Assembly (NCBI GenBank): GCA_029255685.2
Contig: CM055318.2
Coordinates: 3,849,001-3,913,000 of the forward strand
Length of the DNA: 64,000 nt
Reading direction: 5' to 3'
From: Silene conica
Taxonomy: Eukaryota; Streptophyta; Magnoliopsida; Caryophyllales; Caryophyllaceae
Part shown: in pieces, positions 53,651 through 64,000 of the stretch
Numbering within the stretch: the stretch's first letter is position 1
How the letters are laid out: each line of letters begins with the position of its first letter
The notes under the pieces: model-generated
What the model was told of the DNA's origin: nothing
Database searches by the model: none
The model's input: the letters and a program-made list of their open reading frames with translations, nothing else
Made by a program: the position numbers and the translations under genes

Positions 53651-54271
53651 ATGAATAAGTTTGTGATAGCGGCTGCCATGGCGATCACCATCGTCAACTT
53701 AAACGTCTTAGGGCTAGCACAACAAGTATCAATACCAGTACTCGACCTCAACGGAAACCCCTTAATAGCCGGCAAACAGTACCGAGTGATTGCCAATGGA
53801 GGCGCGATTGGGGTGGGTCGAATAAACGGTACTTGTCCACTCTACGTCATCGAACAACCTTTCCCTATCCTCGACAAGATCACCACAGTTTTCTCGAACA
53901 ACGTAGATACGTTATTGAGCCGACTTACGTCTAACCAGATTTTAGAGGGCGCGCCTATTTCCATCAAATTCGCGAGCAAGCTGAAGTTGGGCTGTCCCGA
54001 GTCGCCGGTTTGGCAGGTTGTTAGGAAGGCGATTCGAACCGGGGGTAAACGAACTGAGTTTCTGTTTAAGATAGTAAGTGATGCAAAATTAAAGGGTAGT
54101 GTGACTAAACCGGTTTACAAGCTTCAATTTTGCCCTTTTGAGGTTAAGAAATGTCAAGATATTGGCAAATCACTTAATTTTACTTATGATCTTCCAATAA
54201 AATCATTATTATCTCCTATTATTCAAGGTCAGTATCCTCTCCACATTCAGTTCAAATTAAGGTATAGTTAG
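53651..54271 (+). CDS. Kunitz-type protease inhibitor 8, intact
   Basis: 206 residues, single exon. I chose the start at 53651 for its aaaaatcaaaATGAATAAG context and clean signal peptide (MNKFVIAAAMAITIVNLNVL, then GLA). The signature VLDLNGNPLIAGKQY is at 30-44. Cysteines at 62, 115, 161 and 168 give the two family disulfides. SPVWQVVRKAIRTGG, KPVYKLQFCPFE and KCQDIGKS are conserved. Highly similar to copy 4 through the coding region, 5' leader and part of the 3' flank, so the pair is a recent tandem duplicate. Predicted secreted inhibitor with a beta-trefoil fold. A potential N-glycosylation site is at NGT (60-62), also in copy 4. Confidence 0.93.
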   Translation: MNKFVIAAAMAITIVNLNVLGLAQQVSIPVLDLNGNPLIAGKQYRVIANGGAIGVGRINGTCPLYVIEQPFPILDKITTVFSNNVDTLLSRLTSNQILEGAPISIKFASKLKLGCPESPVWQVVRKAIRTGGKRTEFLFKIVSDAKLKGSVTKPVYKLQFCPFEVKKCQDIGKSLNFTYDLPIKSLLSPIIQGQYPLHIQFKLRYS

Positions 54272-54314
54272 AAATCGCTCGTCTTACAAAGAGTTCTGCT
54301 TGTGGCGGTCTATT

Positions 54315-54738
54315 TAATTAAAAATACCTCTCACGGCCTCTCCCTACTTGTCTTCCCACTTATCTCTTTGCCTCACAAAATTATGCGGTCAATCACCACT
54401 TCCCCGGTTCTATGAGTACTTTACACATAATTGACAACATTTTTATAAAACCTGCTCTCTTAATAACACATAATATACCATGTACCATCTTATAACTTTT
54501 TCCTATCACTTATTTTCAACAAATTTTCTAAATATACTTTTTTATCTACTTATCTTAAGGCCTTTACATATACATAAAATATGTGATTAAATTATCTAAC
54601 GACAGTAATTGATCACATACTTTACAAAATTAAAATTAACAGTCCCGTGAATTTTCACGGGTGTTACGCTAGTTTAATTAAAAATACCTCTCACGGCCTC
54701 TCCCTACTTGTCTTCCCACTTATCTCTTTGCCTCACAT
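54315..54738. repeat. Duplicated 3' flank around a Helitron end
   Basis: 'tttaattaaaaatacctctcacggcctctccctacttgtc' through 'cctcac' occurs at 54315-54376 and again at 54673-54738. Only the second copy continues into the native 3' flank ('tctaaagtgacggattttg', compare copy 4). Confidence 0.85.
54377..54672 (+). mobile_element. Helitron 3' end fragment
   Basis: The hairpin CCCGTGA-ATTT-TCACGGG (54644-54661), spacer 'tgttacg' and terminal CTAG (54669-54672) followed by T are almost identical to the 3' end of the Helitron at 28765-30941. The 5' end is not defined; the left limit given is where the native flank is interrupted. Confidence 0.7.
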
Positions 54739-55012
54739 TTCTCTAAAGTGACGGATTTTGTCCATATGTTTTTATGAGATTTCAATAGTTGCTTTTCCAT
54801 CTATTTATTTGGACCTTTAATGTCTTCGGACACTTATTATGTAATTTTATTGTTTCTAAATTTTAATTATTACCTTCTTTCCAATTAGTAGTTATCATTG
54901 TTTAAAATTTGTAAAAAGAATTTCAAATATATGGTGCGCTGATTGGGCAGTTATATATACATTGTCTCGTTGCTATTTATCGACTTATTGGGTATTTTTT
55001 TGAAGCTTATAG
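54739..55012. other. Native 3' flank of Kunitz gene 8, no gene
   Basis: Continues the copy 4-like 3' flank; AT-rich. Confidence 0.5.
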
Positions 55013-55090
55013 TCAAAAGAAAAAAAAAACAATCCGTTGTACAGTCTCGTTCTTCCGCTAAAGCAAAATACAGAGTAATTGGTACTGGAG
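55013..55090 (+). pseudogene. Ty1/copia RNase H motif fragment
   Basis: KKKQSVVQSRSSAKAKYRVI matches the copia RNase H motif (family form 'SKKQ..V.RSSAEAEYRA'). The catalytic Glu positions read Lys, so it is dead. Only this short stretch is recognisable. Confidence 0.7.
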
Positions 55091-55558
55091 GTCATAAATA
55101 TAAATATAAATATATGATTAGCGATAGAGTGTCACTTGGTAGCACCAAATCTCGCCGCCGGCATAATTAAAAAAATTGAAAAGTGAAAAAGTAAAATATT
55201 TATTTTTGTTTTTGCGCCAAAGTTTAAAGATAACACCGATTTAATAAAAAAATTCAAGAGGAGTTAAAACGACAAACATCATATAAACAATAAGAATACT
55301 CGTGACAAATAGGAATGAATTGGACTTTTAATTTATTTTGGTCTCTTTGTCATACATGATTACAAGTCCCGAACATGCTAAGCGTAAAATAATCGTGATG
55401 AATTCTAAAGAAATAATTGATGATACATAATCGTGATGAATTCTAAAGAAATAATTGATGATACATTCGATGTATTCCCGTAGTGAGAATTTAGGGTGGG
55501 ACACAACTGTGACGACATACTTCTGGAGTATCAAAACATTGAGCTAAACCGAGTGGCC
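55091..55558. other. Intergenic, no gene seen
   Basis: A short tandem repeat 'aatcgtgatgaattctaaagaaataattgatgataca' occurs twice at 55391-55465. Nothing else. Confidence 0.5.
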
Positions 55559-55566
55559 ATTGCATG

Positions 55567-55795
55567 TAGAGTTGGCAGCGGGCCGTGCTGGGCCGGCCCG
55601 CGTGCCGGCCCACCGTGCCGGACCCGATAAAATGGCCCGTTCGTGCCGTGCTTTTTGGCCCACCGTGCCGTGCCTGGCCTGGCCCGGTGACTGAAAACCG
55701 AGTCGCGGCCCGCCCATGGCACGGTGGATTTTCGTGCCGTGCCGTGCCTGGCCCATGGGCCGGTCGTGCCATATTAATGGGCCGGCCCGCGTGCT
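55567..55795. repeat. GC-rich hAT subterminal array (left)
   Basis: Repeated GTGCCGTGCC, GGCCCACCGTGCC and GGGCCGGCCCG. Likely transposase-binding sites by analogy with Ac; inferred. Short frames on both strands are not genes. Confidence 0.75.
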
Positions 55796-56591
55796 ACTTT
55801 TTTTAAAAAAAGAAAACAATTTTTTTTTACTTGTTCAATTGTTTTATTGTATTTTTAATGTATACGATTTAATCAAATAATTAAAAAACGATGAGAAAAA
55901 AATAAATTATTATTAAAAGAGAGACTAACTAATGTAATATTTGTCGTATTATATTTATCTCGTTAATCACTTGTTTTGTGAACGTAACTAGGTAAGCCAG
56001 CGAAACCGGTAGACGAAAATGACTGTCAGAACAACAAAAGGACAAAGAGTCAAAAATAATAAAATAAATGCCCACTGCCTGTGAGTGTACTTGCATCCGG
56101 TAGACGAAAATCACTTGTTTTGTACTGTGAGTGTACTTGCATCCTTCCGTAGTTCCGTTTAATGGACTATTATAATTGTACATATTTTTGGAACGATAAG
56201 AGCATGCCAAAAATAATAAAATAAATGCCCACTGCCAACAATAATTTATAATAATTTAAAACATGTAATAATTTATAATCTTCTACTACTTGACTTTTAA
56301 ATAAATGGAATTAACAATAATTTATAATAATTTAAAACATGTAATAATTTGTAATACTTCCAAACTTTATGTTTTTTTTACTTATTCACTTGTTTTATGG
56401 TATTTTTAATGTATGTGATGCAATCAAATAATTAAGAAACAATGATAAAAAAAAAAAATTGTTATTAAACGATTAAGAAACGATGTTAAATAAATACCTC
56501 AATCTTTTATTAAAAAAGTATGAAACGATACAAGTTTACAAGTTTATTTAATTAAAAATACAATAAAACGATTAAGAAACGATAATATTAA

Positions 56592-58830
56592 TTATTCGGA
56601 TGAGGTGCTTGTTTCGTCGGAATCATCTTCTTTTTCATGATCGACCTTGTCTTGTTCTCGATTTTCGGCATCTATCCAATCCTTATAGCACACTAACATT
56701 CTAAGTGTATCGGGTCTTAGACGAGTTCGTTTTCCATCCAATACCCTATTTGCCGCACTAAAGCAACTTTCGGATGCAACGGAAGACACTTGAATGCTTA
56801 AGAAGTCCCTTGCCATTGCCGACATCACCGGAAGCGACTTTGTTTAATTTCGCCACCATTGCAAAAGGTCAAGATTGTTGGCCTCTTCTTCGGTCAAACC
56901 TCGCATATAATCGTAGCTAGTGTACATTTGATACTCGGCCAAGTTGAATGTTGGAGAAGATTGTTGTCGACTCGGTCTTACCCGACTCATCAAACCTTTT
57001 AGAGCGGACAAACTCGCTCCTCGCATAGCACTACCACTATCTAGTACCTGCACTAAAAGTAGATTGAGAAGAACCACGAGTGGAATTGTTAATAGTAGAC
57101 TCGTAATGACTATATACAATAAAAAATTGTGAACTAATTCTTTCTCTATATTGAACTTCGTCAAAAGGTAAAAGTAATAGACTCCTATAAACACCAACCA
57201 TTTGTATAGTTTCCTCTAATTTCCACCTAGGGTCTAAAATCATACAAAAAACGTAAATAATAGGAATATAAGCCCAATACTTAAGCCACTTTGACTCCAT
57301 GTTCGGAAGAAACCCGCTAAACAAAGCATTATGACGATAAGTGTTAAAAAGTTCCGCAACAGGAATAACATTACCAATGAAATATGGAGCGGTAGGTTTA
57401 TAAACATGTGAAAAAGAGAGAGTTGCAAAGTTAAAAGCACCTAATAAATCAATATACAAAGAAATTTTCGTCCAATCCTCCTCCGATAACGAGTTATCGG
57501 GAAAGAATCGGTTCCAAAAAGTAGTAAGAGGTTCTTTATAGGGAAGCATAGCACTGAACATAGTGTACATAGAATTCCACAGAGTGTTATTTTCGTCGGG
57601 AAATTTTATGCATTTAATTCCCGCGGCATCACAAAAATCTTTCCATTGTTTTTGTCTCCACTTTGCCGAGTTAAAATGCAAAACAATTTTTTTAAACTTC
57701 GCATGATAATCTTTAATGCCTTCGAGACCATCTTTAACACATAAGTTTAAAACATGACATGCACATCTAACACGCAATATATCACCATCTAAAAAAAGAT
57801 CATTTAAAGTAGTTTTTAACTTGCGAGCAACGGAAGTCATGGTAGATGCATTATCAAAAGTACAAGTTAAAATTTTAGATGCAAGTCCATAATCATTAAT
57901 ACCGTTCATGATAATTGCATGTGTATTATCGGTATTATGAGGGTATTCTAATTTAGCAAACTCAATGATTCGTTTTTGCATAGTCCAAGTTTTATCCAAC
58001 CAATGAGCGGTAATGCATATATAAGAATACTCGGTCCCCGAATCCCACCCATCGGCGGTTATACTAAATTTACAATTAGTCTTTTCAAACTCGGAAATAA
58101 GGTTTTGTCGTGCCGTCAAAAATAATACCATGCTTTTATTTCTAACGGCCCGCCTACTTGTTTCTTTGTGGCAAGGTTGATTAGTCTTAACATATTCATT
58201 AAAAGCTCGGTGTTCAACCAATGTAAACGGTTTTTCCGTTTGAATAATCATTCTAGCCAATTTTGTGCTACATTCATCATAATTACAATTATAATTGGAC
58301 GATTGGCTATCGGGGGTAGTCATGAATTGGTCCATGGTAGGTTGACTACTTTCGGGTCGGCTTTTACAAGCTTTCCAATGTCGGTTTAAATGACTGGTCC
58401 CACCCGAAGTAACGCAACTAAATATTTTATGACAATATAAACATTTGCAAACCAAATTATTTTTACATTTAATAAAATGATTCCACGCTTCACTAGAACG
58501 ACCCTTTTTACGTATTTCGTCCATCTCTTCTTTGGTTAACCATACATATGTTTCGGGTTGTTCGGATTTTATTTGGGGTGGCAAAGTCTCGGTAGATGAT
58601 TCATGTTCGGACGGTGGTCTTACCCCTCCCCCCGTCATAAAAGGCGGTAAAACGGGCATTGTACTAGGTCCGTCATAAGGTTGATTTTCGAAAATTGTAT
58701 TGTAAAAATGCATGTTTTGAAGTTGTGACGGAGTAAGATTAATATATTGGTTCATGTTAAATTGTGGTTCGGGGTTTGGTTCCGACTCACTAACATAACG
58801 TGACCTCTTTGACGAGTTTTGCGAGTCCAT
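56592..58830 (-). pseudogene. hAT transposase (BED finger, RNase H-like core, C-terminal dimerisation), one frameshift and one stop
   Basis: ATG at 58830 opens a 597-codon frame. The BED-type finger has CLYCHKIF, then TSHLNRHWKAC at about residues 131-155. The hAT catalytic region includes FSITADGWDSGTEYSYICIT (DDE first Asp), TCTFDNASTM and CACHVLNL. The frame shifts by one base near 57035, continues as SGSAMRGASLSALKG to DLLQWWRN, meets a TAA at 56844-56846, then reads on in the same frame through the dimerisation domain (ARDFLSIQVSSVASESCFSA, KRTRLRPDTLRMLVCYKDW) to a stop at 56592. Two small lesions in an otherwise complete gene point to recent inactivation. The splice-like GCAG|GTAC at the shift is too close to any acceptor to be an intron. 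Confidence 0.92.
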
Positions 58831-59504
58831 AATTAAAATCTTTGTTTTAAAATAGAAATTAATATCTAAATAGAATTAATTAATTAAATTAAAACAATAA
58901 AATAAAAGGTAGAGTTAGAAAATGCAAACAAAGTTATCGGAAATCGGATTATCGGAATGAAGAATTGAACTTTAAACCCTTGCTTGAACCCGAATACCCG
59001 ATTCAACAAATCCGATGTTATAAAACCCGAATGACTAATTTGCTTGAACTTCCGAATTTCCGATTCAACAAACACGATTAACTAATTACTTTATATGATT
59101 AAGTATTTTATATTACTAATTATTTTATACTACTAATTATTTTATATAATATTTTTATATTTTTATAAGATAAGATAAGTAGAAGAAATGGATTGAATTG
59201 TGAAGCAATGGATTGAATTGTTTAAAAATTATAAGAATTATATAAGAATTAAGATAAGTAGAAGAGAATAAGAGATGGATTGAATTGTGAAGAAATGAAT
59301 TGAATTAAGTTCTATTTATAGAACTTGGAAATTGTAATTATTAAAAAAAATAAAATAAAATAAACTCAACAGCCATATTACATAGCCAACGGCTGGAAAG
59401 TACATCAAACAAAGAAGGAGAAAAAACAGAGCATTGCTCTGCTCCTCCAACAGTCACAATTTGCAACTGCCATCAACCAAGTCCAAGTCCAACGGCCATA
59501 ATTT

Positions 59505-59737
59505 TCGTGCCAACCTCCGGGCCGGCCGTGCCAGGCCCGCCGTGCCTGGTGCGTGCCGTGCCTGCTCCTGCCTGGGCCGTGCCGTGCCTGGGCACGGAAG
59601 CTTCACAGATTTCGAAACGCAGCCCGTGCGTGCCTGGGCCGTGCCGCCTAGGGAAATTGTCCGGGCCGTGCCGAACGTGCCTGGGCTCGTGCCATGGCCG
59701 TGCCTGCCGCCGTGCTTGGCACGAAATGCCACCTCTA
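59505..59737. repeat. GC-rich hAT subterminal array (right)
   Basis: GTGCCGTGCCTGGGC-type words, the inverse of the left array. Overlapping frames on both strands are composition artefacts. Confidence 0.75.
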
Positions 59738-59745
59738 ATTGCATG

Positions 59746-60054
59746 CAACACCAACATTGTAACCCATTGTCACAAGTATTCTCCATGCAATTATTTAAAT
59801 TTATCAATTTCCTGCTTCCTAGTTTATGATTTCTATTTCCCACTACCTTCGGAGGAGGGCATAGTGGATCGCGCTCCCCTGCAAGTAACACCACCGGACC
59901 AAATACGTTAAGATATGCAATTATGAATGATGCATGGCGAAATTGACCCCTATAAATAATAGGCTCGAAATAATGTGTAAATCTATGTCTATGTAATAAT
60001 GTTAAGACAGACTAGTTTTTTATAAGTTTGCTAGTAGTATATTATTACATAATA
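59746..60054. other. Spacer between hAT and copia elements, no gene
   Basis: No motif recognised. Confidence 0.5.
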
Positions 60055-60269
60055 TGTTAGGATTATACGGAAAATCGTATGGTCTATGGTGTAATTCCAA
60101 GTAGTCTCTGCCTAATTTCCAAGTAGTCTATGGTCCATTTACGAGGAGTCTTATGTTTTATATTCATTGTATCATTAGATTCATTGCATTAGACAAGACT
60201 ATCTCTTGTATAAATAGGATCCTACCATTGCTAATAAGATACACAATTCTCCTTTCAATCTCTTTAACA
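60055..60269 (+). repeat. 5' LTR of Ty1/copia element
   Basis: It starts TGTTAGGATTATAC and ends CTTTAACA, directly before the primer binding site. A TATA-like 'tcttgtataaatagg' at about 60205-60220 suggests the promoter. The 3' LTR is outside the window, so the borders rest on TG...CA and the PBS. Confidence 0.8.
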
Positions 60270-60283
60270 TGGTATCAGAGCTC
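60270..60283 (+). other. Primer binding site (initiator Met tRNA)
   Basis: TGGTATCAGAGCTC is complementary to the 3' end of plant tRNA-iMet, the usual copia primer. Confidence 0.9.
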
Positions 60284-60383
60284 CAGGATACTTCTTTCAA
60301 TTCTTCTTAAAAAAACAAAAAAATAAAAAAGAAAAAGAAAAAAAAAGGAAAACAAAACCACGAAGATCATTAAGTCTGCAAGT

Positions 60384-63300
60384 ATGGCATGGGATGAACA
60401 ACCAGAGCCACCGACGCTCGATTACTTCAATCCTTATTATCTTGGGTCTCATGACACTCCTACTCTCAAAATCACCACCGTAACCTTGTGTCGTGACAAT
60501 TATGATGCTTGGAAAAACTCCATGACTCGAGCTTTGAAAGCGCGTCGTAAATTCGGTTTTATTGACGGCTCTATTTCCAAACCCACTGATCAATTCGGTC
60601 TTGACAATTGGGTTGTTGTCAATTGCACCCTTTGTCAATGGATACTAAACACCATTGATTCATCTTTATTGGATACAGTATCATATGCAGAGGAAGCTTC
60701 TCTTCTCTGGAACGAATTAGCCGCCACGTTCTCCGTCGTCGACGGCACCAAAATCCACAATTTGAAAACTCAATTACATGAGTGCAAACAAGCAAAAGGT
60801 ATGGATGTTTCCACCTATTATGGAAAACTCAAATCTCTTTGGGATGCCATTGTTGTACATGAACCGCCTTTTGCCTGCAAATGCGGTAAATGCGAATGTG
60901 AAATTGGACCCGCTGCAATTCAAAGGCTCGACAATGAGAGGCTGCATCAATTCTTTATGGGTCTTGATCCCACTTTGTATGCCAATGTTCGGTCTCAACA
61001 ATTTCAACTCGATCCTCTTCCCTCACTTAATCGTGCTTATCAAGTTGTTTTACAAGAAGAACGCCTCCGGGCTGCTGCCACTGCTACTGTTGATACCTCG
61101 GAAGTTTTGGCATTTGCTGTCCGTGACAAAGAACGTGGTGAACGACGTCGTCCTCTCTGTACTTATTGTGACACTCGAGGGCATGGACAACAAACTTGTT
61201 ATCTTAAAATGCAACGTTTTCCGGAATGGTGGGGTGACCGGCCTCGTGCGCTGGCTGATTATCGGCGTGAGCGTGCTGCCCGCACTCGTGGCTCTGGACA
61301 TGGGTCAGGAGGTGCTGTTTCGGGAGCAGCTGCAAGTCGTGGGGGTGCTGTTTCGGGCAGTTCTAATGATGCTTCTACTTCGGTTCAAGGCAATCATATA
61401 TCCACCAATTCTATTAATATTTCAGACCGTCTAAGTGGTATGTCTTCTTGGATTATTGACACGGGTGCTTCCAATCATGTCACGGGAATCTTGACATACT
61501 TAGATACACCCCGAACAATTGCTTCCCGCACCGTTGGTTTTCCAAATGGGCAACAGGTTACCTCTTCGGTTATGGGTTCCGTGTTCATTAATGATTCTCT
61601 TACGCTTCATAATGTTTTATATGTGCCTAGTCTCACTTGCAATCTTCTCTCCGTCTCTCAACTTATTGCTTCCAATAATTGCATTTTTGAATTTGCTAAA
61701 AATTATTGTACTATACAGGCCCATTCTACGAGGACGACGATTGGAGTAGGTGAGCTACGAGATGGATTATATTGGATTTGTGCGGGTGCTAAAGGATCCA
61801 TGGTGAATTCCGTGTGTGGTACCGACTCAATTACTATCTGGCATCAACGATTGGGTCATCTGTCTAATAAAGCTTTTAAGGCTATTTCTTTTGCTCATAA
61901 TTTCAGTTTCAATAAAATTTCTGTTTGTGACACATGTCATTATGCCAAACAACATCGTACTCATTTTGCTTTGAATAATAAACGTGCGTCTAATCTTTTT
62001 GAATTAATTCATTGTGATCTTTGGGGTCCCTATCGTATCGTCTCTTCTTGTGGTGCAAAGTATTTCCTTACCATTGTGGATGATTTTTCACGCGCCACTT
62101 GGGTTTATTTGTTGGTCGATAAAATAGAAGTGACTGATATGTTTATGAGTTTTCTCTCTATGATTGACACACAGTTTTCCAAAACCGTTAAATGTGTCCA
62201 AAGTGACAATGGCAATGAATTCAACGGCATGGCCGCCTATTTTTTCCAACACGGCATTCACTTTCAGACCTCTTGCGTTGGCACCCCTCAACAAAACGGT
62301 CGTGTTGAACGTAAGCATCGTCATATTTTGAATGTTGCCAGGTCTCTTTTATTTCAAGCTAATTTGCCTAAATCTTTCTGGGGGGAATGTATTCTCACTG
62401 CCGCATACTTAATAAATCGTACTCCCACCCCCTTACTTCACAACAAAACACCCTTTGACTGTTTGTATGGTATTTCCCCGTCCTATGAAAATTTACGAGT
62501 TTTTGGTTGCTTGTGTTTTGCTCATAACCAATACACACATGGTGACAAATTCGAAAAACGTGGACGGAAATGCATTTTTGTTGGGTATCCCCATAATAAA
62601 AAAGGTGGAAATTATATGATATTGAGCAAGGGTCCTATTTTGTTTCTCGTGATGTTGTTTTTCATGAGTCGATTTTTCCCTTCGCTGACTCGCCCTCATC
62701 AACCTCATTTACCTCTGACCCCGAAATTCTCCTTAACACACCTTTCAATGGACCTCCTCCCACAACCCCAGTTACTCCTCCATCGCAACACTCTTCAACC
62801 CCTACCACAGACAATTCTACTATCTCCACCTCATCCCCTTCCGTTACGGAGGAACCTCCTTCTGTTGAAGCCACTGTTTTGGACGCTACCGCTACGGCTG
62901 ACCTTGGTCGTGGCCGCCGGCAAAAATTTCCTAATTCCCGTCTCCGTGGGTATGTTCTTGGCACCGCACAATCCCCATCTTCCTCGCGCTAACCGAGTCC
63001 CGAACCGTCGCCCTCAGGTACACCCTATTCCTTAGCCCATTATGTTAATTCTCATTCCTTTTCTACGAAACATCGGGAATTCCTTGCAGCCATTACAGAA
63101 AATGATGAGCCTCCTTCCTTCAAAGATGCCATTCGGGATGAAAAATGGTGTGCCGCTATGGCGTCTGAAATCGATGCACTTGAACGAAATGACACATGGG
63201 AATTAACTACGCTTCCTTCTGATAAAAAAGCGCTAGGGTGTCGTTGGGTGTATCGTATCAAGTATAAGTCTGATGGCACAATTGAACGGTATAAAGCTCG

Positions 63301-64000
63301 TCTTGTTGTTTTTGGTAATCATCAAGTTGAAGGTCTTGATTACGGGGAAACATTTGCCCCTGTGGTCAAAATGGTCACTATTCGTGCTTTCTTATCTGTT
63401 GCTGCAATCAAAGACTGGGAATTGCATCAAATGGATGTCCATAATGCTTTCTTACACGGTGACTTGGGTGAAGAGGTTTATATGCGAGTTCCCCCGGGTT
63501 TTGGACATGGTAAGGAGGGGAAAGTTTGTCGTCTTAAAAAGTCATTATACGGACTCCGTCAAGCGCCCCGTTGTTGGTTCGCTAAGCTCTCAACTGCTCT
63601 CCGGGAATATGGTTTCCATCAATCTTATTCTGATTATTCCTTATTTTCTTTCTCACAAGACACTGTGCGTCTGTTTGTCCTTGTTTATGTGGACGATCTT
63701 GTCATTGCTGGTAATAATTCTTTTGCTATTTCTACTTTCAAGTCATATTTGAGTACCTGTTTTCATATGAAGGACTTGGGTCCTCTTAAATATTTCCTTG
63801 GCCTTGAGGTTACCCGTAGCTCCAAAGGTATCTACCTCAGTCAACGAAAATATGCTCTTGATATTCTCTCGGAAACTGGCTTACTCGGCGCTAAACCAGC
63901 TGACACCCCTATTGAACAAAACCATAAGCTTGGTTTAGCTACTGGTCCTCTTTTGGACGATGTTGAATCCTATCGTCGTCTTGTTGGACGCCTCGTTTAC
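60384..64000 (+). pseudogene. Ty1/copia gag-pol, degenerate, runs off the window
   Basis: One frame from 60384 carries gag (YFNPYYLGSHDTPTLKIT, an N-terminal retrotran_gag type start), a CCHC knuckle (CTYCDTRGHGQQTC), an aspartic protease motif (WIIDTGASNHVTG), the pre-integrase HQRLGHLSNKAF with CDTCHYAKQH, and an integrase core with HCDLWGP, QSDNGNEF and GTPQQNGRVERKH (D, D, E). After KCIFVGYPHNKKG (about 62605) a one-base shift moves the frame. The new frame has a TAA at 62990-62992 and then continues through reverse transcriptase (RWVYRIKYKSDG, YVDDLVIAGN) to the window end. RNase H and the 3' LTR lie outside. Order gag-PR-IN-RT defines copia. With two lesions it cannot make the full polyprotein. 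Confidence 0.92.

Larger units (their letters stand above)
55567..59737 (-). mobile_element. Full-length hAT transposon (4.17 kb)
   Basis: ATTGCATG at 55559-55566 and 59738-59745 is an exact 8-bp target duplication. Tips TAGAGTTGGCA and TGCCACCTCTA are imperfect inverted repeats. Both subterminal zones (55567-55795, 59505-59737) are strongly GC-rich with GTGCCGTGC/GGCCCGG words in inverted orientation. It encodes a minus-strand BED-zinc-finger transposase. The left half (55826-56560) contains internal duplications of about 545 bp spacing. Confidence 0.95.

Noticed and set aside
55491-55819. Multiple overlapping Pro/Arg/Gly-rich frames at the hAT left end (and 59434-59911 at the right end)
   Set aside because: GC-rich subterminal repeats with no coding signature; frames occur on both strands.
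57020-57060. Possible intron in the hAT transposase at GCAG|GTACTAG
   Set aside because: No plausible acceptor within a workable distance that restores the frame; the shift is a single base.

Overview
This is nuclear DNA from a flowering plant, almost certainly a eudicot. It has plant-type split genes, a cytosolic-type tRNA gene with internal promoter boxes, AT-rich intergenic DNA and dense nested plant transposons (SINE, Stowaway, Tourist/Harbinger, CACTA, hAT, Helitron, Ty1/copia). The repeat style (TTCAGTTCAGTTCCTATAAG arrays, 'acggagtatt' motifs) reminds me of Caryophyllales, but that is a weak guess.

Layout: (1) 254-1209 is the 3' end of a D-cysteine desulfhydrase-type PLP enzyme gene. 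(2) 4382-4454 (minus) is a tRNA-Arg(UCU) gene. (3) 5-14.9 kb is gene-poor, with MITEs, a SINE and an RNase H-like relic. (4) 14944-18999 is a complete five-exon gene for a TERMINAL EAR1-like (MEI2-type) RNA-binding protein, with several structural oddities in its introns. (5) 19-33 kb is again gene-poor: a hAT-type MITE with an exact 8-bp target duplication and a nested Stowaway, a Tourist-like element carrying a GGT/GGC array, and a 2.2-kb Helitron. (6) 33.3-54.3 kb is a tandem cluster of Kunitz-type (STI/miraculin-like) protease inhibitor genes. Three are intact (33297, 46259, 53651), one is frameshifted and interrupted (50105), two are clear pseudogenes (43495, 52385) and two are fragments (35785 minus, 53119). 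Transposons have invaded between them, including a CACTA element nested in a Harbinger-like element and three TAA-bordered MITEs lying end to end. (7) 55567-59737 is a full-length hAT transposon with a damaged transposase. (8) 60055 to the window end is a Ty1/copia retrotransposon with a degenerate gag-pol.

The most interesting single observation is at 50543-50805. A small transposon-like insert sits in a Kunitz coding sequence between two copies of a 9-bp target site that contains AG|GT. The duplicated target supplies a donor GT on the left and an acceptor AG on the right, so the insert could be spliced out exactly as a new intron with the frame kept. Other strong points are the paralogous empty site for the CACTA insertion, a partial duplication of the last exon of the TEL gene, and the in-frame 108-bp intron inside its third RRM.
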